Position numbers and translations under genes: made by a program
Source: Comamonadaceae bacterium
Lineage (GTDB): Bacteria > Pseudomonadota > Gammaproteobacteria > Burkholderiales > Burkholderiaceae
Assembly (NCBI GenBank): GCA_947505915.1
Contig: CANNNH010000093.1
Span: 1-6,228 of the forward strand
Direction of reading: 5' to 3'
Length of the DNA: 6,228 bases
The notes under the pieces: model-generated
Told to the model about the DNA's origin: nothing
The model's database searches: none
Seen by the model: the letters and a program-made list of their open reading frames with translations, nothing else
Shown here: positions 1-6,228 of the stretch, piece by piece
Layout: each line of letters starts with the position of its first letter
Position numbering within the stretch: the first letter of the stretch is position 1

Positions 1-423
1 GCTCACGCCAAGCTCGGCATGGGCATCAACACAGGCGCGGTGCAAGCCCTTCACCACCGTAGCCATAGACACGCCGCGCGCCGTATGGGTTTGAGGGTCA
101 AAGAACAGCTCAGCGTGCAGCACGCCGTCTTGCGCGGCGCGCACAAAGTAAGCGCGTGCCATGTCGTAAAAGTCTTGCTCGGTGAGCAGCACGCTCGCGC
201 CGGCGTAATAAATGTCGAGAAAACTTTGCAAGTTGGTGAAGGCATAAGCGCGGCGCAGCGCCTCCACATCGGCATACGGCAGGCTAAGGCCGTTGCGCTG
301 AGCCAGCGCAAAGATCAGCTCGGGTTCGAGCGAGCCTTCGATGTGAATATGCAGCTCTGCCTTGGGCATGCACCGCAGCAATTCGGGCAGGCGCTCGGCG
401 GCCACCTCGGGGACTTTGAACAT
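1..423 (-). CDS. Adenosine/adenine deaminase, N-terminal part (cut by window edge)
   Basis: The first 141 residues of a metal-dependent purine deaminase of the amidohydrolase superfamily; the frame is open to base 1, so the C-terminal part lies outside. The motif PKAELHIHIEG at residues 20-30 carries the HxH zinc ligands H25 and H27. The segment SFLDIYYAG (about 67-75) and the block HAELFFDPQTHT (about 103-114) follow. The last two resemble the bacterial/fungal adenine deaminase branch more than classical adenosine deaminase, so adenine to hypoxanthine plus ammonia is my preferred reaction; adenosine to inosine remains possible. The later His, Glu and Asp catalytic residues are not visible. 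ATG at 423 overlaps the stop of the Rieske gene by one base (TGATG), and GGAG sits 7 nt upstream, so translation is probably coupled. The enzyme should be cytoplasmic: no signal peptide is seen. Family call is firm, substrate is inference. Confidence 0.9.
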   Translation of the reverse strand, partial: MFKVPEVAAERLPELLRCMPKAELHIHIEGSLEPELIFALAQRNGLSLPYADVEALRRAYAFTNLQSFLDIYYAGASVLLTEQDFYDMARAYFVRAAQDGVLHAELFFDPQTHTARGVSMATVVKGLHRACVDAHAELGVS

Positions 424-1400
424 CAGCAAACTCCAAACGTGATGCCGGCTTCAAACAGGTGCCGGCGGTACATCACGGCGGTCTTGTCGGCGGCGCAATG
501 CAGCTCGGCGCCGGCAGCCAGCGGCAAGCGCTTGGGCCGCTGCGATTCGAGCACCGGTTTGTCCTGGCCAAAAATTGTGTCCTGAAAGTCTGTCAGCTTG
601 TGGTCGGGCGAGTCAAAGTCGTTCATCGCCATCCGTATCCACACCTCGCAGCTCTCAGGCGTCACCGGGCAGGCGAACAAGGCGATCGACTCGCGCAAAT
701 CAGCAATCGCCGCGCTGCCAGCCTCGGGCACCTTGGTCAACACGGCGGTGTAGGGACCGATCACTTCGTAGCTGTACTCGACCATGGCACTGGCCGTGGC
801 ATGCACCGACGAGCGCGGCTGCACAGCCTTGCAACCCGTGGCCAGCACGCCGGTGGGCGTCATCTGCACCTCGTAGGCGGGCACGCTGGTGGCATCGCGG
901 CTGCCCAGCCAGCCTTCGTGCACAAAACCGAAATGCGCCAGATCCAGAAAGTTCTCCACCACGCGCGGCGCGCTGCTGTTCACCAGGTAGGGGCCGCAGT
1001 TGACTTTGCGCAGCCGCTCGTCAGCCTCAGCGGCAAACACCGGCAAAGCCTGCTCACCGGGCGCCAGCCGCACCCAGACCAGACCGTAGGCTTCGCGCGC
1101 CTCATGGGTACAGGCGCGGTGGCCGACCGGCGGCGTGAAGTCCGGCAAAGCCGGAATCCCGCGGCATTGACCGTCGCCGTCGAACTGCCAGCCGTGGTAG
1201 GCGCACTCCAGCTGCCCATCTTGCACGCGGCCCAAGGACAACTTGGCGCCCCGGTGCGGGCAGCGGTCAGCCCAGGCCTGAAAACGGCCGTCCGGCGTTT
1301 GCCAGATCACCACATCTTCTTGGAGCAGCAGCACCGCCTTGGGAGAGCCGGCCAGGTCCACGGCCTTGCCGACAGGGTGCCACAGAGTTTTCTCGATCAT
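423..1400 (-). CDS. Rieske [2Fe-2S] non-heme iron oxygenase, alpha-subunit type
   Basis: A 325-residue oxygenase component. The N-terminal Rieske domain has C47-P-H49 and C66-A-Y-H69, with 16 residues between H49 and C66, which bind the [2Fe-2S] cluster. The catalytic domain has N150, D153, H156 and H161 in NFLDLAHFGFVH, spaced like dicamba monooxygenase and naphthalene dioxygenase: D153 would be the bridging Asp, the two His iron ligands. D280 in GQDKPVLESQ is the likely third ligand. Length and layout fit homotrimeric monooxygenases/demethylases (vanillate, dicamba, HpxD, Ndm types) that need a separate reductase; none is in the window. Next to a purine importer and a purine deaminase, oxidation of hypoxanthine or N-demethylation of a methylpurine is a reasonable inference, but not proven. 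ATG at 1400 is chosen because it gives the normal N-terminus MIEKTLWHPVG, with GGGA 5 nt upstream; an in-frame TTG at 1421 would add seven unlikely residues (MFCCGTF). Confidence 0.93.
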   Translation of the reverse strand: MIEKTLWHPVGKAVDLAGSPKAVLLLQEDVVIWQTPDGRFQAWADRCPHRGAKLSLGRVQDGQLECAYHGWQFDGDGQCRGIPALPDFTPPVGHRACTHEAREAYGLVWVRLAPGEQALPVFAAEADERLRKVNCGPYLVNSSAPRVVENFLDLAHFGFVHEGWLGSRDATSVPAYEVQMTPTGVLATGCKAVQPRSSVHATASAMVEYSYEVIGPYTAVLTKVPEAGSAAIADLRESIALFACPVTPESCEVWIRMAMNDFDSPDHKLTDFQDTIFGQDKPVLESQRPKRLPLAAGAELHCAADKTAVMYRRHLFEAGITFGVC

Positions 1401-1427
1401 GAAGGTCCCACAACAAAACAAGCACTC

Positions 1428-1483
1428 AAAGAAAAAGGGGCTGCCTGAGAGCTGCGCAAACGCCGCTTTTCAAGCAACCCCTT
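1428..1483 (-). terminator. Probable intrinsic terminator or attenuator between binding-protein and oxygenase genes
   Basis: Read on the minus strand, AAGGGGTTGCTTGA (1483-1470) pairs with TCAGGCAGCCCCTT (1448-1435) as a 14-bp stem with two G·U wobbles. The stem continues, after a small internal loop, into GCGGCG/CGCAGC (one mismatch) closed by the tetraloop TTTG. The stem runs straight into TTTTTCTTT (1436-1428). This is the shape of a Rho-independent terminator. It lies 45 nt past the binding-protein stop and ends only 27 nt before the oxygenase start codon. It may end or thin out transcription from the transporter genes into the oxygenase and deaminase genes. Confidence 0.7.
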
Positions 1484-1487
1484 GTGC

Positions 1488-1515
1488 CGTGATGCGCGCC
1501 TAAGCGAGCGTCACG
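1488..1515 (-). other. Imperfect stem-loop downstream of the binding-protein gene
   Basis: An imperfect inverted repeat (CGTGATGC at 1488-1495, GCGTCACG at 1508-1515) with an inner CGC/GCG stem around a four-base loop. In the minus-strand RNA it has about 10 pairs broken by two mismatches (A·C and U·C). No T tract follows. It sits 12 nt after the stop codon of the binding-protein gene and just ahead of the terminator-like hairpin, so it may protect the 3' end of the abundant binding-protein mRNA. Chance pairing in GC-rich DNA is not excluded. Confidence 0.4.
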
Positions 1516-1527
1516 CAGGCCATCGGC

Positions 1528-2661
1528 TTATTTGCCGGAAGGGATCTTGCCTTCAACGCCCTTGACGTAGAAGTCGATCTTGCCACGCCACTCGTCATCA
1601 GCCGCAGTGCCCTTGGCCAGACGCTCTTTGCCGGTGTTGTCCAGGATCGGGCCGGTGAAGACTTCAAAGGTACCGGCTTTCATGCCAGCCTTCAACTCAT
1701 CCACCTTGGCCTTGACGTCAGCAGGCACCACCTCAGGGATTTTGACCAGGTCGTTCTGACCTTCGGCTACGCCCCAACGGGTCACTGTGTTGCCCTTCCA
1801 GGTGCCGTCCATGACTTCCTTGATGGACTTCTTGTAGTAGTTGCTCCAGTCCACAATGGCCGAACCCAAGTGAGCCTTGCCGCCGAAGGCGCTCATGTCC
1901 GAGTCCCAGCCGAAAGCGTACTTACCGGCCTTGTCGGCGGTTTGCAGCACAGCGGTGGAGTCGGTGTTTTGCAACAGCACGTCGGCGCCGCCGTTGATCA
2001 GCGTTTGTGCAGCTTCGGACTCTTTCGGTGGATCAAACCAGGTGCTGACCCAGACCACTTTGGTCTTGATCTTGGGGTTGACCGATTGCGCGCCCAGGGT
2101 AAAAGCGTTGATGTTGCGCAGCACTTCAGGAATCGGGAAAGAACCGACAAAGCCCAGGGTGTTGGTCTTGGTCATCTTGCCGGCGATCATGCCTGCCAGG
2201 TAAGTGTCCTGGTAGAAACGGGCGTCATAGACGCGCATGTTGTCAGCCGTTTTGTAGCCGGTGGCGTGCTCAAACTTGACGTCCGGAAAGTCCTTGGCAA
2301 CCTTGAGCATGGGCTCCATGTAGCCGAAGCTGGTTGCGAAGATGATCTTGTTGCCTTGCTGGGCCAGGTCACGGATCACACGCTCGGCGTCAGGGCCTTC
2401 AGGCACTTTTTCAACAAAGGTGGTCTTGAGCTTGTCACCGTACTCGGCCTCAACAGCCTTGCGGCCCAGGTCATGCGCAAAAGTCCAGCCGGCCTCGCCA
2501 ACCGGGCCCACATAGACCCAGGCAGCTTTGAGGGGCTCAGCCTTGGGGGCAGCAGCAGCCGGCGCAGGCGGCGCTTCTTTTTTGCCACAGCCCACCAGGG
2601 CGACTGACAAAGTGCCGACCGCAGCCAGCGCGAGCAGTGATCGCTTGGAAAACAATTTCAT
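1528..2661 (-). CDS. BMP-family (basic membrane lipoprotein) ABC transporter substrate-binding protein, purine/nucleoside type
   Basis: A 377-residue periplasmic receptor that delivers substrate to the permeases encoded just upstream. The N-terminus is a lipoprotein signal: KR at 7-8, a hydrophobic stretch to about 23, and the lipobox LVGC with lipidated C25. A low-complexity Ala/Pro linker (about 31-43) follows, then the two-lobed binding domain. Characteristic stretches are YVGPVGEAGWTFAHDLGR (about 50-67), IIFATSFGYMEP (106-117), FEHATGYKT (130-138), GSFPIPEVLRNINAF (173-187) and GWDSDM (251-256). This is the BMP subgroup common beside purine genes in proteobacteria; from memory, a Brucella relative was crystallised with adenine. 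Two tandem ATGs are present: GAAGGA is 3 nt from the one at 2664 and 6 nt from the one at 2661, so 2661 is preferred. Two hairpins follow the stop. The ligand, adenine or another purine or nucleoside, is inferred from context. Confidence 0.94.
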   Translation of the reverse strand: MKLFSKRSLLALAAVGTLSVALVGCGKKEAPPAPAAAAPKAEPLKAAWVYVGPVGEAGWTFAHDLGRKAVEAEYGDKLKTTFVEKVPEGPDAERVIRDLAQQGNKIIFATSFGYMEPMLKVAKDFPDVKFEHATGYKTADNMRVYDARFYQDTYLAGMIAGKMTKTNTLGFVGSFPIPEVLRNINAFTLGAQSVNPKIKTKVVWVSTWFDPPKESEAAQTLINGGADVLLQNTDSTAVLQTADKAGKYAFGWDSDMSAFGGKAHLGSAIVDWSNYYKKSIKEVMDGTWKGNTVTRWGVAEGQNDLVKIPEVVPADVKAKVDELKAGMKAGTFEVFTGPILDNTGKERLAKGTAADDEWRGKIDFYVKGVEGKIPSGK

Positions 2662-2667
2662 CATTAG

Positions 2668-2673
2668 TCCTTC
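2668..2673 (-). promoter_or_regulatory. Ribosome binding site of the BMP lipoprotein gene
   Basis: GAAGGA on the minus strand is the strongest Shine-Dalgarno match seen in the window. Its 6-nt spacing points to the second of two adjacent ATG codons (2661). It lies in a T-rich 52-nt gap after permease 2, the only transporter junction without an overlap. That fits separately set, higher translation of the binding protein, which importers usually need in excess. Confidence 0.65.
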
Positions 2674-2713
2674 ATAAAAAATGCAAAAGCAGCTTCAAAA
2701 AAACGAATTCAAC

Positions 2714-3634
2714 TCAGGCACCCGGGTGAAAGGGTTTGCCCATTGAAGCGGGCATGTTACGCCGGATCCAGCCCGGATTACGCGAAATCAGTACCAACAC
2801 CACAACTGTAGCAAGGTAAGGCAGCATGCTCATGATGGGCGCCGGAACGTCCACCCCCATGCCTTGCAACTGCAGCTGCAGCATGGTCACCCCGCCAAAC
2901 AGATAAGCACCAAGCAATAGCCGTACCGGGCGCCAGGTGGCAAACACCGTGAGCGCCAAGGCAATCCAGCCGCGCCCGGCCACCATGCCCTCAACCCACA
3001 TGGGGGCGTACACCACGCTGAGGTAAGCGCCAGCCACGCCGCACAAAGCGCCGCCGGCCATCACGCAGGCCATGCGCATCAGCCGCACCCGGTAACCCAG
3101 GCCGTGCGCCGACTCGGGGCTTTCACCCACGCTGCGGAGCACCAAACCAGTGCGCGTTCGCCCGAAAAACCAGGCAATCGCCAAAGCGGCCAGCAGGGTG
3201 AGGTAAACCATGGGGTGCTGCTTGAACAAGGCCGGGCCGACAAAAGGCAGCTCGCTCAGGCCGGGCACGGCGTAATTCATATGCATGTCCAGCTTTTTGC
3301 CCACATAAGTCACGCCGACAAAGGCGGAAAAGCCGCCGCCGAACAAGCTGATGGCCAGGCCGGTGGCGTACTGGTTGGTGTTGAGCCAGATCACCAGCAG
3401 GCCAAACAAGGCCGCTCCCAGCGCGCCGGCCACTGCGCCGGCAGCAAAAGCCAGCCAGGGGTTGCCGGTGTGAAAGCCCACGGCAAAGCCCACCACGGCG
3501 GCCATCAGCATCATGCCTTCGGCGCCCAGGTTCACCACGCCGACTTTTTCATTGATCAGCAAACCCAGCCCGGCCAGCGCCAGGGGGGTGCCGGCCGACA
3601 AGGTGGCCGCGATCAGCAGAGCGAACTCGTTCAT
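2714..3634 (-). CDS. ABC transporter permease 2 (BPD_transp_2 family, nucleoside/purine type)
   Basis: A 306-residue integral inner-membrane protein, the second membrane subunit of the importer. It is hydrophobic throughout, with roughly eight to nine likely membrane segments (for example 5-25, 38-55, 61-83, 91-111, 142-157, 188-208, 222-234, 240-255 and 269-284). The family block INEKVGVVNLGAEGMMLM (28-45) is present, as is the loop GLVLRSVGESPESAHGLGY (163-181), the probable coupling segment that contacts the ATPase. The frame is open back to 3805, but ATG at 3634 is chosen: it gives the normal family N-terminus, has AAGGTGG just upstream, and overlaps the permease 1 stop as ATGA (4 nt). 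The added upstream residues are a shadow of permease 1. It probably forms a heterodimer with permease 1. No truncation or missing segment is seen. Confidence 0.95.
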   Translation of the reverse strand: MNEFALLIAATLSAGTPLALAGLGLLINEKVGVVNLGAEGMMLMAAVVGFAVGFHTGNPWLAFAAGAVAGALGAALFGLLVIWLNTNQYATGLAISLFGGGFSAFVGVTYVGKKLDMHMNYAVPGLSELPFVGPALFKQHPMVYLTLLAALAIAWFFGRTRTGLVLRSVGESPESAHGLGYRVRLMRMACVMAGGALCGVAGAYLSVVYAPMWVEGMVAGRGWIALALTVFATWRPVRLLLGAYLFGGVTMLQLQLQGMGVDVPAPIMSMLPYLATVVVLVLISRNPGWIRRNMPASMGKPFHPGA

Positions 3635-4698
3635 GCGCCCACCTTTCTGCGGATGCGGTAATTGATGAGGGTGTCGCAAGCCAGCAGCGAGAACAACAGC
3701 ACGCCCTGAAAGATACCCGTCAAAGCCGACGGCAGGCCGATGCGCGACTGCGCCAGTTCGCCGCCAATCAAAAACATGCTGAGCAAAACACTGGCCACCA
3801 CACAACCGACCGGGTGCAGGCGCCCGACAAAGGCCACGATGATGGCGGTAAAACCATAGCCGGTTGAGGCATGCGGCATCAGCTGGCCCATCGGTCCGGT
3901 CACTTCAAAAGCGCCGGCCATGCCGGCAAAAGCGCCCGACACCAGCATCGACGACCACAGCGCCGAGCGCGCTGAAAAGCCCGCGTAGCGCGCCGCCGCC
4001 GGCGCCAGGCCGCCGACCTGCAACTGGTAACCCCGGTAAGTGCGGGCCATGAACAGCCACACCGCCACTGCCAGCACCAGCGCCACCACCGTGCCCCAAT
4101 GCAAGCGGTAACCGGCCAGCATGCGCGGCATGCCCATGTCAAAGTTAACGGTCTGCGGAAAGTTAAAACCCATCGGGTCTTTCCAGGGGCCGAACACCAG
4201 ATAACTCAAAAAATGATTGGCCACATACACCAGCATCAGACTGACCAGAATTTCACTGGCGTTGAAGCGGTCGCGCAGCAGCGCTGTGATGCTCGCCCAG
4301 AAGGCGCCGCCCAGCATGCCCGCCAGCGCAGCCAGCGGCAAAAACGCCCAGTTACTCATACCGACTTTGTTCATGGTGAACCACATCGCCAAGCCGCCGG
4401 CCGCAATCCCGCCCATCAGGTACTGGCCCTCTGCGCCGATGTTCCAGACGTTGCTGCGGTAGCACAGCGCCAGCCCCAGCGCGCACAGCACCAGCGAGGT
4501 CGATTTGAGCGCCAGCTCGCTGAGCGCGCGCGGGCCATTCCAGGGCTCCATCAAAAACACCTGCAGGCCGCGCACCGGGTCTGCGCCCAGGGCCACAAAC
4601 ATCACAAAAGCCACCACCACCGTCATGACCAGTGCGATCACGGGCGAGGCGTAGCTCATGGCGCGCGATGGCGCGGGCCGGGCTTCAAGCTGCCACAT
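3631..4698 (-). CDS. ABC transporter permease 1 (BPD_transp_2 family, nucleoside/purine type)
   Basis: A 355-residue inner-membrane subunit of the same importer. Likely membrane segments include 17-37, 64-80, 92-108, 117-140, 149-169, 201-217, 248-264, 281-292, 297-313 and 325-341. The conserved block NVWNIGAEGQYLMGG (83-97) and the loop GYQLQVGGLAPAAARYAGFS (223-242), the probable contact with the ATPase, mark the family. A typical late block YGFTAIIVAFVGRLHPVG lies at 281-298. ATG at 4698 is chosen over the internal ATG at 4659 because the leading residues (LEARPAPSR) match what this family normally has and GGAG lies 6 nt upstream. The start overlaps the ATPase stop by 14 nt and the stop overlaps the permease 2 start by 4 nt, so the three genes are almost surely co-transcribed and translationally coupled. 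Confidence 0.95.
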   Translation of the reverse strand: MWQLEARPAPSRAMSYASPVIALVMTVVVAFVMFVALGADPVRGLQVFLMEPWNGPRALSELALKSTSLVLCALGLALCYRSNVWNIGAEGQYLMGGIAAGGLAMWFTMNKVGMSNWAFLPLAALAGMLGGAFWASITALLRDRFNASEILVSLMLVYVANHFLSYLVFGPWKDPMGFNFPQTVNFDMGMPRMLAGYRLHWGTVVALVLAVAVWLFMARTYRGYQLQVGGLAPAAARYAGFSARSALWSSMLVSGAFAGMAGAFEVTGPMGQLMPHASTGYGFTAIIVAFVGRLHPVGCVVASVLLSMFLIGGELAQSRIGLPSALTGIFQGVLLFSLLACDTLINYRIRRKVGA

Positions 4699-6228
4699 GC
4701 GCGTCTCCGGTTGCGGGTGTTTGCCACAGGCCGCTCATCCAGGCGCCCACCAGCTCCACAGTGGCAGCCTGCGTTGCAATGGCCGGCGACAGGCGGCCTT
4801 GCGCCATCACATGCAGGCGGTCACAGATTTCAAACAATTCGTCCAGCTCCTCACTGACCACCAGCACCGCACAGCCGGCGTCGCGCAGCGCCAGAATTTC
4901 AGCGCGAATCTGCGCCGCCGCGCCCACGTCCACACCCCAGGTCGGCTGCGAGACGATCAACAGCTTGGGTTGCGCCGCGATCTCTCTGCCCACAATGAAT
5001 TTTTGCAGGTTCCCACCCGACAGCGACTTGGCCACCGCCTGCGGCCCGCCGGCCTTGACGTTGAAGCGGGCAATAACGCCGGCCGCCTGCGCCTGCAAAG
5101 CGTTCAAGTTGAGCCAGCCGCTGCGGCCCACATGCTCGGTACGCGTGAGCAAGAGGTTATGCGCCAGGCTCATGGTCGGCACAGCGCCGCGGCCCAGGCG
5201 CTCTTCAGGCACAAAATGCAGGCCCAGCGCGCGCCGGCGCTGCGGCGCCAGGGCGCCCGCCGGCTGGCCGTCAATCAGCACCATGGCGGGGACCGCCCGC
5301 AGGTCTTCGCCCGACAGCGCGTACAGCAACTCGCGCTGGCCGTTGCCCGACACGCCGGCAATGCCCACCACCTCGCCGGCACGCACTTGCAAGTCAATTC
5401 CATTGAGGTCTACGCCAAACTGGTCCAGCCGCGCCAGACTCAAAGCCTGCACCTGCAGCAGCGGTCTGCCGGTCTGGCCGGGCCGGTGCTCGAGCTGCTG
5501 CGGCTCGGCGCCGATCATCAGGCGCGACAGCGATGCATTGCTTTCTTGCGTCGGGTTGCAAACGCCGGTGACCTTGCCGCCGCGCAGCACCGTGCAGGCG
5601 GTGCACAGCGCACGGATTTCGTGCAGCTTGTGGCTGATGTACAAAATGCTGCAGCCTTCGGCGGCCAGCTTGCGCAGCACCACAAAGAGCTTGTCGACGG
5701 CCTGCGGCGTCAGCACCGAGGTCGGCTCGTCCAGAATCAGCAGGCGCGGGTTGGTCAGCAGGGCGCGGATGATCTCGACACGCTGCATTTCGCCCACGCT
5801 CAGCGTGTGCACCGGCCGCGCCGGGTCAATGTCCAGGCCGTATTCAGAAGCCTTGGCCGTGATGCTTTGCGTCACCTCTGCCAGCGTCAGCTGCTTGTCC
5901 AGGCCAAGCCAGACGTTTTCTGCCACCGTGATGCTGTCAAACAAATTGAAATGCTGAAACACCATGCTGATGCCCAGCGCCCGCGCCTCTTGCGGGTTAC
6001 GGATGCTCACCGGCACGCCGTCGACCTGAATGCTGCCGGCGTCAGGCTTGACCGAGCCGTAGATGATTTTCATCAGCGTGGACTTGCCAGCGCCGTTTTC
6101 GCCCAGCACGGCATGTATCTCGCCGGGCTGCACCGTCAGGCTGACATCGCTGTTGGCGACCACTGCCGGGTAGCGCTTGGTGATGCTGCTGAGCACCAGG
6201 CGGGCGCTGGCAGGTGGCCCGGCATGCA
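4685..6228 (-). CDS. ABC transporter ATP-binding protein with two nucleotide-binding domains (N-terminus at or beyond window edge)
   Basis: The energising subunit of the importer, cytoplasmic, of the sugar/nucleoside double-NBD type (RbsA/NupO-like). Numbered from the GTG codon at 6196, domain 1 has Walker A GENGAGKST (32-40), Q-loop Q81, signature LSVGEMQ (132-138), Walker B LLILDEPTS (152-160) and H189. Domain 2 has a degenerate Walker A, GVSGNGQRE (281-289), with no Lys, signature LSGGNLQK (392-399), and Walker B LLIVSQPTWG (412-421) where Gln417 replaces the catalytic Glu. Thus only one canonical ATP site is expected, as is usual in this family. The GTG at 6196 has no ribosome binding site and would leave a clipped N-terminus; the frame stays open to the edge (…HAGPPASARLV), and the last two bases, TG, could belong to a start codon completed one base outside. 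About 513 residues are visible, close to full length. It overlaps permease 1 by 14 nt. Confidence 0.95.
   Translation of the reverse strand, partial: HAGPPASARLVLSSITKRYPAVVANSDVSLTVQPGEIHAVLGENGAGKSTLMKIIYGSVKPDAGSIQVDGVPVSIRNPQEARALGISMVFQHFNLFDSITVAENVWLGLDKQLTLAEVTQSITAKASEYGLDIDPARPVHTLSVGEMQRVEIIRALLTNPRLLILDEPTSVLTPQAVDKLFVVLRKLAAEGCSILYISHKLHEIRALCTACTVLRGGKVTGVCNPTQESNASLSRLMIGAEPQQLEHRPGQTGRPLLQVQALSLARLDQFGVDLNGIDLQVRAGEVVGIAGVSGNGQRELLYALSGEDLRAVPAMVLIDGQPAGALAPQRRRALGLHFVPEERLGRGAVPTMSLAHNLLLTRTEHVGRSGWLNLNALQAQAAGVIARFNVKAGGPQAVAKSLSGGNLQKFIVGREIAAQPKLLIVSQPTWGVDVGAAAQIRAEILALRDAGCAVLVVSEELDELFEICDRLHVMAQGRLSPAIATQAATVELVGAWMSGLWQTPATGDAHVAA

Noticed and set aside
1401..1421. 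TTG start that would lengthen the Rieske protein by seven residues
   Set aside because: No ribosome binding site in front of it, and the extra residues are not typical; the ATG at 1400 is better.
459..1448. Plus-strand open frame of 329 codons opposite the Rieske gene
   Set aside because: His/Gly/Ala-rich sequence with no motif; the minus strand carries the intact Rieske and iron-binding motifs.
1401..1527. Purine riboswitch or other known RNA switch
   Set aside because: The hairpins are simple stems; I see no three-way junction or conserved core of the known purine-sensing classes.
1870..2607. Plus-strand open frame of 245 codons opposite the binding-protein gene
   Set aside because: No recognisable domain and fully contained opposite a clear lipoprotein gene.
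2676..2700. T runs after permease 2 as a possible terminator
   Set aside because: Only a three-base stem (TGC/GCA) precedes the T run, far too weak for an intrinsic terminator.
3635..3805. N-terminal extension of permease 2 in the open frame
   Set aside because: The extra residues lie within the permease 1 coding region in another frame, are not membrane-like, and the ATG at 3634 has a ribosome binding site and the normal family N-terminus.
4632..5957. Long plus-strand open frame of 441 codons opposite the ATPase gene
   Set aside because: Its product is Ser/Arg/Ala-rich with no recognisable domain, and the opposite strand encodes a well-conserved ATPase and the permease 1 N-terminus. It is a typical GC-rich antisense shadow.
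1..6228. CRISPR arrays, tRNA or rRNA genes, insertion sequences, attachment sites
   Set aside because: Nothing of this kind is visible: no spaced direct repeats, transposase motifs or tRNA-like folds, and nearly every base is in a conserved gene.

Overview
The window is a compact, one-direction gene block: every supported gene lies on the minus strand. High GC content, dense overlapping genes and the style of the proteins suggest a betaproteobacterium of the Burkholderiales, most likely Comamonadaceae-like (Rhodoferax/Polaromonas type). That placement is an inference from protein resemblance, with no marker gene present.

In transcription order (high to low coordinates) the block holds a two-NBD ABC ATPase (runs off the right edge), two BPD_transp_2-type permeases, a BMP-family lipoprotein binding protein, a single-component-looking Rieske non-heme iron oxygenase, and the N-terminal part of an adenosine/adenine deaminase (runs off the left edge). 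ATPase, permease 1 and permease 2 overlap by 14 and 4 nt. The binding protein follows after about 50 nt with its own strong ribosome binding site. A long hairpin with a T tract, which looks like an intrinsic terminator, lies between the binding protein gene and the oxygenase gene. The oxygenase stop and deaminase start overlap by 1 nt (TGATG).

The first four genes form a complete nucleoside/purine-type BMP importer: lipoprotein receptor, two membrane subunits and a double-domain ATPase. The deaminase fragment resembles the adenine deaminase branch of the family, so the likely route is import of a purine, deamination of adenine to hypoxanthine, and oxidation of a purine ring or substituent by the Rieske enzyme. 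A Rieske oxygenase in this position recalls the HpxD-type hypoxanthine hydroxylase of Klebsiella and the methylxanthine N-demethylases. Its substrate cannot be read from the sequence. This oxygenase–deaminase pairing behind a possible attenuator is the most interesting part of the window; the transporter itself is an ordinary member of a known family.
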